The translations under genes were made by a program, and so were the position numbers. A stretch of 64,000 nucleotides of DNA from Gemmata massiliana (GTDB lineage Bacteria; Planctomycetota; Planctomycetia; Gemmatales; Gemmataceae). The notes beneath the pieces are model-generated. The model was not told the origin of the DNA. It saw only the letters and a list, made by a program, of their open reading frames with translations, and made no database searches. Of the stretch, positions 8,115 through 16,660 are shown piece by piece. The stretch is from the NCBI GenBank assembly GCA_000531095.1, contig HG799466.1, positions 168,689 through 232,688 of the forward strand. Reading direction: 5' to 3'. Position 1 is the stretch's first letter; every line of letters begins with the position of its first letter.

Positions 8115-10190
8115 ATGCTTACCGCGCGCGGCTGGTGGTTCGTCCTGATCGTCGGCTTTCTCCTGGTGTTCGGGGCGTTCGTCGTGCCCTACCACACCGC
8201 GGTGCCGGCCATTCTCTCCGTCACACTGTTCGTGTGGTTCGTGTGGGAGTGGGTCCAGTTTCACTTCAAATCGAACGCGGCCGTGTCCCGGTTGCGCGTG
8301 CGCCGGTGGGTCATGCAGGGCGGACGCGACGCCCCCATGCTGTGGGCCAACGTGCCATTCGAGGTGCGCGTTCGTGTCAGGCACGACGGCTTCGTCACCA
8401 TCGACTACGCGGTGGTCGAGGACCGGCTCCCCTCGGGTGCGGACATCATTGAAGGCGAAACCGCGGACCACGCCACAATCGCTCCCGGCGAACCGGCCGA
8501 TGTGATTTACACGCTCAAATGCCCCGCGCCGGGCGTACTCCGGTTCGAGGGCGTGAAGGTCCGCGTCGCCGACCTCCACGGGTTCTTCTACCGCCGCGTG
8601 TTCCTGCGCGACGCGGTCGAGTTCCTCGTTCTGCCGCCACTCATGAACGAAGAGGGCCGGCAGCGCGCCGACAAGCGGTTCAACACGCTCCCGCCCCCTG
8701 GGATTCACCGCCTGCGCCGGCCCGGTTCGGGCGACGAACTGTTGGATCTGCGAGACTACCGCCCCGGTGACCCGCCGAAGATGATCGCGTGGAAGGCTTC
8801 GGCCCGCAAAGACAAGCTCATTACGAAGGAATACGAGAGCGACGTACCCGTGCGGTGCGTGCTGTTCCTCGATACCAGCGAGGGCGTGCGTCTGGGTCCA
8901 CCGGGTAACACGCTCCTCACGCGCATGGCCGGGGTCGCGGCCGTGGTCGCACAAGCTTCGACGGCGAACCGCGACCTCGTGGGTCTAACCACCTTCGACG
9001 ATCAGACTGTGACCCCGATCGCCCCGGCCCGCACGCAGACGCACACGATCAACGTGATGCGCCGGCTGGCGGAAGTCTCCGCGCTGCAACCCGGAACGAA
9101 GGGCGTGCCGGCCGAGCACCTCACGCGCCGCGCGTACCCGCTCGCGCACGAGTTGTACCCGGAACTGATGGCGAAGCCGACAAACTCGATGCCGCTGAGC
9201 CGGTTGTGGATTCCGCTCCTCGAAAAGTGGTGGGGCTGGATCGTTCTGTTCCTCCTGGTCGTCCCGCCGTGCCTGCTCGCGTATCGGCTCGGTGGCATGT
9301 TCAGCCCCGGCAGCGCACCGCTCCCGACGTGGCTCCAGAAAATCTACGCGAGCTGGATGAGCGGCACGTTCGAGTTCGCGGTCCGCTCCACGCGCGGGAT
9401 GCAGTGGGCCTTACGCATCGCGGTAGCCCTATTCATCTGGGCCAACCTGCTGTTACTCCCGTCGGTCATTGCGGGGTTGTTCTGGTTCATTCACGGGTTC
9501 CGCGGGTGGTTCGGGCCGCGTGCGGGCGAACTCACGCGGCGAAAGCGCTTGTCGGCACTGTTCTCGCTTCAGGACGGTACCGGGCCGGATGCTATCGAGC
9601 GCTACGTTCACGACGACGAGGCCTACGCCGAGCGCGTGGCGCAGTTCCTCCAGTACCACCACCTCCGGTGCCCGATCCCGCTCTACGACGAACAAGGGCG
9701 GTACCGGTTCCGGTGCGCGGAGAAGGCCGAGGTGCTCGGCGGCGCGATAATTCGGGCCGTGGGCCGCGCACGCGACAACGAGTTGTACGTGATCCTCGCG
9801 GATCTCGCCGAACTCGGCCCGGACCTCGAACCGCTCGTGAAAGCGTGCCGCGTGGCCCGCGCGCGACGGCACCACGTCATGGTGATCGTCCCCTGGCCCG
9901 CGGACGTGGCCTCGCCGGACGTGGTTCCCGAAGCGGCCGCTCCGGTGCCGGACAAAAAGAAGAAATTCAAGAAGCGCCACCCGGACGATATCGATCAAGC
10001 GGCCCGGCACAAGCGCATCACGAAGATCGTGCAGGACAGCCTCACGCGCCAGTACCACGAGTCGTTCCGCCAAATGCGGCGCGCGCTCAGCGGCGTCGGG
10101 GCAACGGTAATGCGCGTGAACGACGGCGACCCGGTGCGCCTCGTACTCGACCGACTCGACCGACTCCGCGGGATGAGGAGCCGCCGATGA
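8115..10190 (+). CDS. DUF58 domain-containing membrane protein (long form)
   Basis: A 691-residue DUF58 protein. Two N-terminal transmembrane segments (about residues 5-50) precede a beta-rich domain. The DUF58 core follows, with LRDYRPGDPPKMIAWKASAR near residues 210-230 and the VWA-like LFLDTS at about residue 255. Unusually, two more hydrophobic stretches (about residues 373-393 and 440-470) and a second, Lys-rich C-terminal cytoplasmic region follow; typical DUF58 proteins are near 300-450 residues. DUF58 proteins pair with MoxR ATPases, and moxR lies upstream. Its stop overlaps the next start by four bases (ATGA). Confidence 0.85.
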   Translation: MLTARGWWFVLIVGFLLVFGAFVVPYHTAVPAILSVTLFVWFVWEWVQFHFKSNAAVSRLRVRRWVMQGGRDAPMLWANVPFEVRVRVRHDGFVTIDYAVVEDRLPSGADIIEGETADHATIAPGEPADVIYTLKCPAPGVLRFEGVKVRVADLHGFFYRRVFLRDAVEFLVLPPLMNEEGRQRADKRFNTLPPPGIHRLRRPGSGDELLDLRDYRPGDPPKMIAWKASARKDKLITKEYESDVPVRCVLFLDTSEGVRLGPPGNTLLTRMAGVAAVVAQASTANRDLVGLTTFDDQTVTPIAPARTQTHTINVMRRLAEVSALQPGTKGVPAEHLTRRAYPLAHELYPELMAKPTNSMPLSRLWIPLLEKWWGWIVLFLLVVPPCLLAYRLGGMFSPGSAPLPTWLQKIYASWMSGTFEFAVRSTRGMQWALRIAVALFIWANLLLLPSVIAGLFWFIHGFRGWFGPRAGELTRRKRLSALFSLQDGTGPDAIERYVHDDEAYAERVAQFLQYHHLRCPIPLYDEQGRYRFRCAEKAEVLGGAIIRAVGRARDNELYVILADLAELGPDLEPLVKACRVARARRHHVMVIVPWPADVASPDVVPEAAAPVPDKKKKFKKRHPDDIDQAARHKRITKIVQDSLTRQYHESFRQMRRALSGVGATVMRVNDGDPVRLVLDRLDRLRGMRSRR

Positions 10191-11125
10191 GTCACCCGAC
10201 CGAAATTCAGCAAACGGCCGAACCGACCCAGCGGCAGGTGATCGACGTCCTGTTCCGCGACCGGGCCGTGCGCGCGTACACGTTCACCACACTCGGCGCG
10301 CTGGCCATGATTTTCATGGTCATGTTCATGAACGGGAGCGACCTGGGCGGCGTACTCGTCGTGGTCTTCGGGGCCGCCGCGCTCGTGCTCCGGTGGACGG
10401 CCGCGCCCCCGTTCCTGCTACTGATTATCGCGTACTTCCTGGTGTTCCCGTTCGGCATCCCGGACCTCGGGTCCGAGAACCCCTACGAGATCCGCGAGAC
10501 GCACTTCCGCGTCGCCGACGTGGTACTCGTGATGGCGATACTCGTTTACCTCCGCGCGCAGTACCGCGTGTTCGGCTTCGTTCACCAGATCGTGCCGTTC
10601 GAGAACGTGGTGCGGCGCAAGGGCGACGTCCCCACGCGGCGCCCGCCGGGCCACATCCGGTCTGACGAGATCGCGTGGCTCATCGGGATCGCGGGCGGGG
10701 TCGTGATCGTCGGTCAGATCGTGTGGTGGCTGGTAAACTCACTGGATTTCGTGCCGATGGAGGACTTCCCGTTCCGGTGGACCGATAAAAGCTCACTGGT
10801 ATCCGCGTACCGACGGGCGCCGGTCCCGGGCGAGTTTCGCCCCGGCCAGAACCGGTTCTTCCTAATCGTCGGTGGTATGTTCTTCGGAACGCTCTTGCTG
10901 CGCCTCGCGTTCGGGTACTGGCAGCTCCGGACAATGAACGCCGCCGAAGGTGCGATGATCCTGACCGACACGAGTTGGGCGGAATCGCACCGCGAGCGGG
11001 TCCGCGTGGAGAAGTGGCGCATCTGGGGGCGCCAGAAGGCCGAGGAAGAGGCGAAACGGGCTGAAATTCGGGCAGAACGCGAAGAACGGGAACACGAAAC
11101 CCGGCGCTCGAAGCGACGGAACTGA
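10187..11125 (+). CDS. Multi-pass membrane protein of the MoxR/DUF58 cluster
   Basis: A 312-residue protein starting at the ATG that overlaps the DUF58 stop. Hydrophobic segments appear near residues 35-85 (three helices), 165-185 and 225-245. The C-terminus is a highly charged Glu/Arg helix, probably coiled coil (from EKWRIWGRQ onward). I do not recognise a domain. The open frame extends far upstream (to 9206), but that part is antisense-type shadow of the DUF58 gene. Translational coupling suggests it works with the DUF58 protein in the membrane. Confidence 0.75.
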   Translation: MSHPTEIQQTAEPTQRQVIDVLFRDRAVRAYTFTTLGALAMIFMVMFMNGSDLGGVLVVVFGAAALVLRWTAAPPFLLLIIAYFLVFPFGIPDLGSENPYEIRETHFRVADVVLVMAILVYLRAQYRVFGFVHQIVPFENVVRRKGDVPTRRPPGHIRSDEIAWLIGIAGGVVIVGQIVWWLVNSLDFVPMEDFPFRWTDKSSLVSAYRRAPVPGEFRPGQNRFFLIVGGMFFGTLLLRLAFGYWQLRTMNAAEGAMILTDTSWAESHRERVRVEKWRIWGRQKAEEEAKRAEIRAEREEREHETRRSKRRN

Positions 11126-11145
11126 GTACCAAATAAGGGTTCGTC

Positions 11146-11478
11146 ATGAGATTCGCATACTGGAGCCGCGAACTGGCCGGGTGGGGGCTGATCGCCATCG
11201 GGCTGTGGCAGTTCTGGAACACCTACGTGCTGCTCACGAACCGGCGCATCTTCGAGGCGGGACCGGCCGCGTTCATCGCGTTCGTCGTTTTCCGCGGCGG
11301 GTTGCACCTGCTGAAAGTCGCGGTGGCGGCGCAAGCGGCGCGGTCGCTCGCGGACTCGGCGGTGCCGCACACGCGCAAGGCGAGCCGTATGGCGACGCGC
11401 TCGGTCGCCCCCACGTCCGCTAAGTCGGTGATACCGGGGCCGAAGAGTCGCGCGGTAGCAAACGGAGCGGCGGACTAA
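11146..11478 (+). CDS. Small two-helix membrane protein
   Basis: A 110-residue protein with two likely transmembrane segments (residues 11-30 and about 38-60) and a basic, low-complexity C-terminus. No domain is recognised. It begins 20 bases after the preceding stop with a modest AAGGG site upstream, so it belongs to the same operon. The gap to the HAD gene is one base. Confidence 0.6.
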   Translation: MRFAYWSRELAGWGLIAIGLWQFWNTYVLLTNRRIFEAGPAAFIAFVVFRGGLHLLKVAVAAQAARSLADSAVPHTRKASRMATRSVAPTSAKSVIPGPKSRAVANGAAD

Positions 11479-11479
11479 C

Positions 11480-12172
11480 GTGCCCCGCGTTCCCGTACAT
11501 ACGCGCGCGGTCTTTTTCGACGCGGTCGGCACCCTGCTCTTCCCCGAACCATCTGCACCGACGGTCTACGCCGACGTCGCGCAGCGCTACGGACTTCAGC
11601 TCGCGCCGAGCGACGTGCGGAGCCGGTTCATCACCGCGTACCGCGTCGAAGAGGCTGCAGACGTTGCGACTCAGTGGGTGACGAGCGAGGAGCGCGAACA
11701 CGAGCGCTGGCACCGCATCGTGACGCAAACACTTACCGGCGTTTCCGATCCAGAGGCGTGCTACCGCGACCTTTTCGACCACTTCGCGCGCCCCGCCGCG
11801 TGGCGCGTGGCACCGGATGCCACAGAAGTGTTCGCGGCACTCCAATCGCGCGGCCTGGTCCTCGGGATGGGGTCCAACTACGACGCTCGCCTATGGCTCG
11901 TACTAGCCGGCTTCCCCGAACTCGCGGCTCTCGCGGATCGCGTGGTTATTAGCGCCGCGGTAGGTGTACGAAAACCCGGTACGGGCTTCTTCCAAACAGT
12001 GGCACGGATCGCGAACTGCGAACCGAACGAAGTGCTATTCGTGGGCGACGACTTGAATAACGACTACGTCGGCGCGACCACGGCCAGAATGCACGCGATT
12101 CTCCTCGATCCGCGCGGGGATCACACACACATTCCGCACCGCATCACGAAGTTGAGCGAGCTGCTTACCTAA
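11480..12172 (+). CDS. HAD-superfamily hydrolase (HDHD3-like)
   Basis: A 230-residue HAD hydrolase that starts at GTG 11480, one base after the previous stop. Motif I is FFDAVGTLL (the second acidic residue of the usual DxD is replaced, as in the HDHD3-like subgroup), motif II is MGSNYD, the lysine is in VRKPGTGFF, and motif IV is VGDDLNNDY. These are all catalytic features of phosphatases of this fold. The substrate is unknown. Position suggests co-transcription with the MoxR/DUF58 cluster, but function may be unrelated. Confidence 0.85.
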   Translation: MPRVPVHTRAVFFDAVGTLLFPEPSAPTVYADVAQRYGLQLAPSDVRSRFITAYRVEEAADVATQWVTSEEREHERWHRIVTQTLTGVSDPEACYRDLFDHFARPAAWRVAPDATEVFAALQSRGLVLGMGSNYDARLWLVLAGFPELAALADRVVISAAVGVRKPGTGFFQTVARIANCEPNEVLFVGDDLNNDYVGATTARMHAILLDPRGDHTHIPHRITKLSELLT

Positions 12173-12218
12173 CTCGCGCCGCGCATCGGAAACACCGCAG
12201 GGCGGGTAGCCCGAATGG

Positions 12219-12929
12219 TTACTTCCGCTTCTTGGGCTTCTTCGCACCACCAGATTTCGGAGATTTGACGGATTTCGGAGCGGGTCGCAGTTGCTCAAAC
12301 AACTGCCCCACCTCGACCTCGAACCCGGGTAGCACGTCGCCGCCATCGAGAGTGTCCGTTTCGCTCAGTTCGGTCACGTCATCAGGAGATGTGAAAACTC
12401 GCACCGTGCGTTTTCGCGGGTCGATGAACCACACCAGCGCCACTTCGGAAAGGAAGTATTCTTTGAGCTTGCGGTCCATCTCTTCGCGCGTGTTGCCCTC
12501 GCTGAGGATCTCGACCGCAAGGTCGGGCGCGAGTTCGGGAACCGGTTCATCGGGCACGCGCCGATCGGGTACACGGTCCCAGTTGGTGAACGACACGTCC
12601 GGGATACGAACCAACTTGTCCATCAGTTTGAACGGCCCGTCTGCGCCGAGCACCATACCCAAGTTTCCCCGCGCTTCTGAGTAATTGCTCACGAGGGTAC
12701 TCAAGCACACGGCAACGAACGACTCCTTCACACCCAGGATCTTTTCGACAAGGGTGCCGTCCACCAGTTCGTAGAGCCGGCGCGTCTTGGTGCGGAGACG
12801 CACTACGTCGCGCGCGGTGGCTCTACCGGGCGTGGGTTTCATGCGCACACGATCGGGCGAAATGCTCCCAAGACTGGCAAGCAGATCGCCCACCGATTCA
12901 AAATCGGTGCCCGCGAGTTTCGTACTCAT
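12219..12929 (-). CDS. Uma2 family (DUF820) endonuclease-like protein
   Basis: A protein of about 236 residues with the PD-(D/E)xK-like core of the Uma2/DUF820 family: a YELVDGTLVEK segment, RIPDVSFTNWDR, and PDLAVEILSEGNTREEMDRKLKEYF, followed by VWFIDPRKRTVRVF. The C-terminus is Lys/Pro-rich. The start at 12929 is preceded by GGAGGGCGCG, a strong ribosome binding site, and does not overlap leuA. Uma2 proteins are highly multiplied in planctomycetes and cyanobacteria; their role is unclear. It follows leuA on the same strand by 38 bases, so it may share its transcript. Confidence 0.85.
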   Translation of the reverse strand: MSTKLAGTDFESVGDLLASLGSISPDRVRMKPTPGRATARDVVRLRTKTRRLYELVDGTLVEKILGVKESFVAVCLSTLVSNYSEARGNLGMVLGADGPFKLMDKLVRIPDVSFTNWDRVPDRRVPDEPVPELAPDLAVEILSEGNTREEMDRKLKEYFLSEVALVWFIDPRKRTVRVFTSPDDVTELSETDTLDGGDVLPGFEVEVGQLFEQLRPAPKSVKSPKSGGAKKPKKRK

Positions 12930-12966
12930 CGCGCCCTCCATGAGTGCGCGCCACTCGTACCACGAC

Positions 12967-14553
12967 TCAGCTCGCGGGGACAACTTCGGTCGGTACGTCG
13001 TCGGTGGGCTTGAGCCGATCGCGGAGCAGGCGCGAGGCGACGCGGTTCACCACTTCGAGGTACGCCAGGGCGCTCGCCTCCACCACATCGAGGCTGACCG
13101 CACGGGCGCGCGACCGCTTACCGGCGTGTTCGATCTCGATGTTGACCTCGCCCAGAGCGTCCATGTCCTGGCTCACCGACCGCACGCGGTAGTCCACCAC
13201 CTTCACCTCCGCGCCGGTGATGCGGTTGATCGCCTTGATGAGCGCGTCGATGGGACCGTTCCCGATGGCCGCGTCGCGGCGCACGGTGCCGTCAAGGTGC
13301 TTCAGCGTGACCGCGGCCGAAGTCTGCGACCCGGTGCCCGCGGTGCTGGTGAAGCCGACGAGCGTCCACAAGTTACCGGTGCCGGCCTGGAGCTGGTTCT
13401 CCGCCAGGGCTTCAATGTCCGCGTCGTAGATCTCCTTCTTCTTGTCCGCGAGCTTCTTGAACTCCTCGAACACGCGGTTCAGTTGTTCATCGGTGAGCCG
13501 GTACCCGAGATCGGTGACGCGCTGCTTGAGAGCGTGCCGGCCGCTGTGCTTACCCAGCACCAGTTCCGTTTGCGGGATGCCCACGTCTTCGGGCTTCATG
13601 ATCTCGTAGGTGCTGCGCTCCTTCAGCATCCCGTCCTGGTGGATACCGGCTTCGTGGGCGAAGGCGTTCTGGCCGACGATGGCCTTGTTCCGCTGCACCT
13701 GTTGGCCGGTGATGTGCGCCAGTTTCCGGCTCACGGGGTACAGGTGCCGCGTGTTAATCCCGGTCGCGAGTTTGTAGAAGTCGGAGCGCGTGTGCAGCGC
13801 CATCACCACCTCTTCGAGCGAGGTGTTCCCGGCCCGCTCGCCGATGCCGTTGATGGTGCATTCTACCTGACGCGCGCCCTCGCCCAGTGCCGCCAGGCTG
13901 TTAGCGACGGCGAGGCCCAGGTCGTTGTGACAGTGGACCGAGAGGACGCACTTGTCGATCCCGCGCACGTGCTGCTTCAGGTGCCGGATGATGGCCGCGT
14001 AGTGCGTGGGCACCGCGTACCCAACTGTGTCCGGGATGTTGAGCGTGGTCGCGCCGGCCTCGATCGCGCGCTCGACAACTTCCGCCAGGAAGTCGAGTTC
14101 GGTGCGGGCCGCGTCCTCGGGCGAGAATTCCACGTCCGCGCACCGGTCGCGGGCGCGCTTCACGCCCTCGACGGCCCGTTTCGCGACCTCTTCCGAAGTC
14201 ATCCGGAGCTTAAACTCCCGGTGAATCGCACTGGTCGCGAGGAACACGTGGATGCGCGGCTTCGAGGCGTCTTTCACCGCGTCGGCGGCGCGATCGATGT
14301 CGGTCGGGTTGCACCGGGCCAGCCCCGCGATGACCGGGCCGTGGATCTGCCGCGCAATGGCCTGCACGCTCTCGAAGTCGCCCGGCGACGCGATCGGGAA
14401 CCCGGCCTCGATCACGTCCACGCCGAGGTCCGCAAGCGCGCGGGCCATCTCCAACTTCTCGGGAAGGTTCATGCTGCACCCGGGGCTCTGTTCCCCGTCG
14501 CGCAGCGTGGTGTCGAAGATGATGACGCGGTTCGGATCAGTCGGCACAGGCAT
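12967..14553 (-). CDS. leuA: 2-isopropylmalate synthase
   Basis: A 528-residue LeuA, catalysing acetyl-CoA + 2-oxoisovalerate to 2-isopropylmalate, the first committed step of leucine synthesis. Visible features are the TIM-barrel start DTTLRDGEQSPGCSMN, the metal-binding HCHNDLGLAVANS, a G-x-GERAGN segment, and a C-terminal regulatory (allosteric) domain ending with VSLDVVEASALAYLEV. The ATG at 14553 follows GGAG by seven bases; an open frame extends upstream to 14625 through the terminator hairpin and is not used. Upstream lie a promoter, a Leu-rich leader peptide and a terminator, indicating attenuation by leucyl-tRNA supply. Confidence 0.95.
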   Translation of the reverse strand: MPVPTDPNRVIIFDTTLRDGEQSPGCSMNLPEKLEMARALADLGVDVIEAGFPIASPGDFESVQAIARQIHGPVIAGLARCNPTDIDRAADAVKDASKPRIHVFLATSAIHREFKLRMTSEEVAKRAVEGVKRARDRCADVEFSPEDAARTELDFLAEVVERAIEAGATTLNIPDTVGYAVPTHYAAIIRHLKQHVRGIDKCVLSVHCHNDLGLAVANSLAALGEGARQVECTINGIGERAGNTSLEEVVMALHTRSDFYKLATGINTRHLYPVSRKLAHITGQQVQRNKAIVGQNAFAHEAGIHQDGMLKERSTYEIMKPEDVGIPQTELVLGKHSGRHALKQRVTDLGYRLTDEQLNRVFEEFKKLADKKKEIYDADIEALAENQLQAGTGNLWTLVGFTSTAGTGSQTSAAVTLKHLDGTVRRDAAIGNGPIDALIKAINRITGAEVKVVDYRVRSVSQDMDALGEVNIEIEHAGKRSRARAVSLDVVEASALAYLEVVNRVASRLLRDRLKPTDDVPTEVVPAS

Positions 14554-14575
14554 GAGTAGCTCCAGAAACAGAAAC

Positions 14576-14600
14576 GGCCCCGGAACTGGGTTCCGGGGCC
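14576..14600 (-). terminator. Intrinsic terminator of the leuA attenuator
   Basis: A perfect 11-bp stem, GGCCCCGGAAC / GTTCCGGGGCC, with a three-base loop lies 22 bases before leuA. On the minus strand it is followed by the T-rich stretch GTTTCTGTTT. Its 5' arm can alternatively pair (8 bp, CGGGGCCG with CGGCCCCG) with a segment inside the leader peptide coding region near 14651-14658, as needed for an antiterminator. Confidence 0.7.
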
Positions 14601-14621
14601 GCTGCAACCTCGTGGATCGAA

Positions 14622-14705
14622 TCACTTCGGATCGAAACGCGAAGAAGACCGGCCCCGCGGCGGTCCAAGAAGTCGAATGTCGAGGAGCAGCGGCAAAACG
14701 GTCAT
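14622..14705 (-). CDS. Putative leu leader peptide (27 aa, Leu-rich)
   Basis: A short frame starting at the ATG at 14705 and ending at TGA 14622. The peptide begins MTVLPLLLDIRLLG, so six of its first 13 residues are leucine (codons TTG, CTG, CTC, CTC, CTT, CTT), and continues with an Arg/Ser-rich tail. It starts about 28 bases after the predicted transcription start and ends 22 bases before the terminator stem. The placement is that of classic amino-acid leader peptides: stalling at Leu codons would free the antiterminator segment, while translation to the stop would mask it. The upstream ribosome site is weak (GACGGAA). Confidence 0.65.
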   Translation of the reverse strand: MTVLPLLLDIRLLGPPRGRSSSRFDPK

Positions 14706-14739
14706 CGGGGTTCCGTCTCGTTCGGGTTGATCTACCGGC

Positions 14740-14768
14740 AGTGTACGGCGCGAAACGCTACGGATCAA
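14740..14768 (-). promoter_or_regulatory. Probable sigma70-type promoter of leu leader-leuA
   Basis: Read on the minus strand, TTGATC (14768-14763) and TACACT (14745-14740) are spaced exactly 17 bases, each with four of six matches to the consensus. Transcription would start near 14733, about 28 bases before the leader-peptide ATG and about 160 bases before the terminator end. Confidence 0.5.
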
Positions 14769-14820
14769 CAGGAAGCGTTCACGTAATCTCTTCACACACG
14801 CGAACGCGGGCCGAAGGCGA

Positions 14821-15645
14821 CTATTTAATGTCGTCGAGAGCCTTAGCGACGGCCTCGCGCACCAGTCCTTCTGTATCGAACCGAAGGCCGGTGAGGGTCT
14901 TCTTCGTCGTCGGCGCAGTGTTCTCGTCGACGAGTAATGGGACCAGTGCGGTGGCCTGAGCTCGCACCACCGGGCCTTCGTTGATAGTTTTTGCGATCGT
15001 CAGCACGCCTTTCAATGCGAGTTTCTTGTTTTTCAACTGCGCAACGTGGCCGAGCGCACACCGCCTCAGCGTCTCTGACGGATTGCCTAACATTGCGATA
15101 ACGGCCTGGTTCACGCGCTGATCGTCGGGCGCTATTGCCGCAAGGGCGCCAACGGCGGCACACACGGAGTCCTGAGCATTAAAACTCTCGAAACCGCCTT
15201 TGCTAGCCACAGGAACGAGGGCCGTCGCGTGAGCCAAAATTAACGGCGCGAGTGGCTCCGCGTGTGCCCCCAGTTTAGCCGCCGCCCGGAAGTGTTCGTC
15301 ACGTTTGTCGATCACGATTCCGAGTGCCAATTTGTAAATCGGCTCATCAACCTTCTTGAGGGCGTCCGCCGCGGCCGTGCGGACCGAGGTATTCGAGTCC
15401 AACATCCCTTCGCAGAGAATGCGGCGATGCCCCTTAGCCTTCTCCCCCAACTCACCCAGGGCCTTGTAAGCCGAAGTTCGAGTGGCAATCGTCTTACTCT
15501 TCGTGTCCTCGCGGAGCTTCGCAATGAGCGCTTTAGTTTCGGGAGTCAGATCGTCTTCTGCGCGGACTGGTGCGAGTAAAAAGGAACCGAGAGTTCCGAG
15601 TGCGAGAAGAGCGCGTGTGGTGATACGAGGGGCCGTAACAAGCAT
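14821..15645 (-). CDS. Secreted HEAT-repeat protein
   Basis: A 274-residue protein with a signal peptide (hydrophobic residues 10-27, cleavage near VRAE) and helical repeats of the HEAT type, for example TRTSAYKALGELGEKA, VRTAAADALKKV and VREAVAKALDDIK. Such repeats usually mediate protein binding; planctomycetes encode many exported ones. No catalytic motif is seen. The gene lies upstream of the leu leader on the same strand, with 115 bases between, but leuA has its own promoter. Confidence 0.75.
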   Translation of the reverse strand: MLVTAPRITTRALLALGTLGSFLLAPVRAEDDLTPETKALIAKLREDTKSKTIATRTSAYKALGELGEKAKGHRRILCEGMLDSNTSVRTAAADALKKVDEPIYKLALGIVIDKRDEHFRAAAKLGAHAEPLAPLILAHATALVPVASKGGFESFNAQDSVCAAVGALAAIAPDDQRVNQAVIAMLGNPSETLRRCALGHVAQLKNKKLALKGVLTIAKTINEGPVVRAQATALVPLLVDENTAPTTKKTLTGLRFDTEGLVREAVAKALDDIK

Positions 15646-15820
15646 GGGCGGCTCAATTAGAACAGGTGGCGGGATAAAACAGACGTATAGTACCGCTTAA
15701 TATTCTCCCGTCAACCCCTCTACCGCGCCCACTCAATTTGGCACACGTCTCGCGCCCACTCCAACCCCACAATTGAGACCAAACAAGTACCGGATCGAAG
15801 GTGACGCGCCCGAGAAGCGA

Positions 15821-16543
15821 TTACGGTTTATCTTTCAACCGGTCCAGTGCCTCTTTAGCCATCTTGGTGGGTTGCGCGTCGGGGTGCCCGGCCGCAAGTT
15901 CCTTCAGGGTCGCCACCGCGTCCGGCGTTCCGAAGAATTCCAGGAGCGAAATCGCGCGAACGGCTCGCGTCCACTTCCGCTTGGGGCACCCGACAAACTC
16001 CCCGACGTTGAGCCGGTCCACCTTGTGCTCGGCCCACCACGACCCTTCGGCCTGGAAGTTGTACCCTTCTCCCTTTCCGAGTGGCCGCAGGGTAACGGCT
16101 TTATTCATCAGGTACTTGTCCAGGTACTCCAAGCTCCGCCCGCTCAGTACCGTGACCAGCCGTTGCCGAGCCGGGGCTTCTGTGACTTGTTCCATCAGGT
16201 CTACCAATTCGATCGCCAGGCGCGGGTCTTGGTATTCCAACTCGTAAAAGGCGCCCTTCCACACCGCCTCCTTGTCGCTCCCCAAGTCGGTCAGGAGTTG
16301 CTGAACTCGTTCCTTCGTCAGTTTCAAGGGCTTCAGGTGCTCGCGCAGGTAAGGAACGGCGTCCTTCGGGCGCCCCGCGAGCGCCAGAAGTGCTTTCGAT
16401 GCGTCCGGCTCGCCTTTCTCCAAATCGGCCCACTGAGCGTCGAGCAGTTTACGCACCGCCGCCGGATCGTTCGGAACGGGAGCGGCGGTCGTAAACGGTG
16501 TAGTTGGGGCAACGAACCAGAGAGCTAATAGAGCGTAGTGCAT
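15821..16543 (-). CDS. Secreted HEAT-like protein of unknown function
   Basis: A 240-residue protein with an N-terminal signal peptide (YALLALWFVAPTTPFTTAA). The start at 16543 follows GGAGG by six bases; an ATG 27 bases upstream lacks one. The mature part is helical: a WADLEKGEPDASKALLALAG segment resembles the N-terminal part of planctomycete proteins annotated with WD40 or HEAT repeats, where residues called WxxLaxxDaaxAy are typical. The C-terminus repeats that pattern (RAISLLEFFGTPDAVATLKELAAG). No active site is visible. Confidence 0.65.
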   Translation of the reverse strand: MHYALLALWFVAPTTPFTTAAPVPNDPAAVRKLLDAQWADLEKGEPDASKALLALAGRPKDAVPYLREHLKPLKLTKERVQQLLTDLGSDKEAVWKGAFYELEYQDPRLAIELVDLMEQVTEAPARQRLVTVLSGRSLEYLDKYLMNKAVTLRPLGKGEGYNFQAEGSWWAEHKVDRLNVGEFVGCPKRKWTRAVRAISLLEFFGTPDAVATLKELAAGHPDAQPTKMAKEALDRLKDKP

Positions 16544-16660
16544 CGCGGTCCTCCGGAGTTGTGGGAGCATCCTACCAGAGACGCTTTCGCGGTCACAGTA
16601 TTTCGGAACCGTACCGAATTGGATCCGAGAACACTTGGCTAAACTGAGGGCAACGTGCGA

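Noticed and set aside
9206..10186. Upstream extension of the membrane-protein frame through the DUF58 gene
   Set aside because: The overlapping part is Arg/Pro-rich shadow; the true start is the ATG at 10187 that overlaps the DUF58 stop.
12787..14559. A 590-codon plus-strand frame opposite leuA
   Set aside because: It is a shadow of the high-GC leuA coding strand; the minus-strand protein has all LeuA motifs and the plus-strand product has no recognisable fold or ribosome site.
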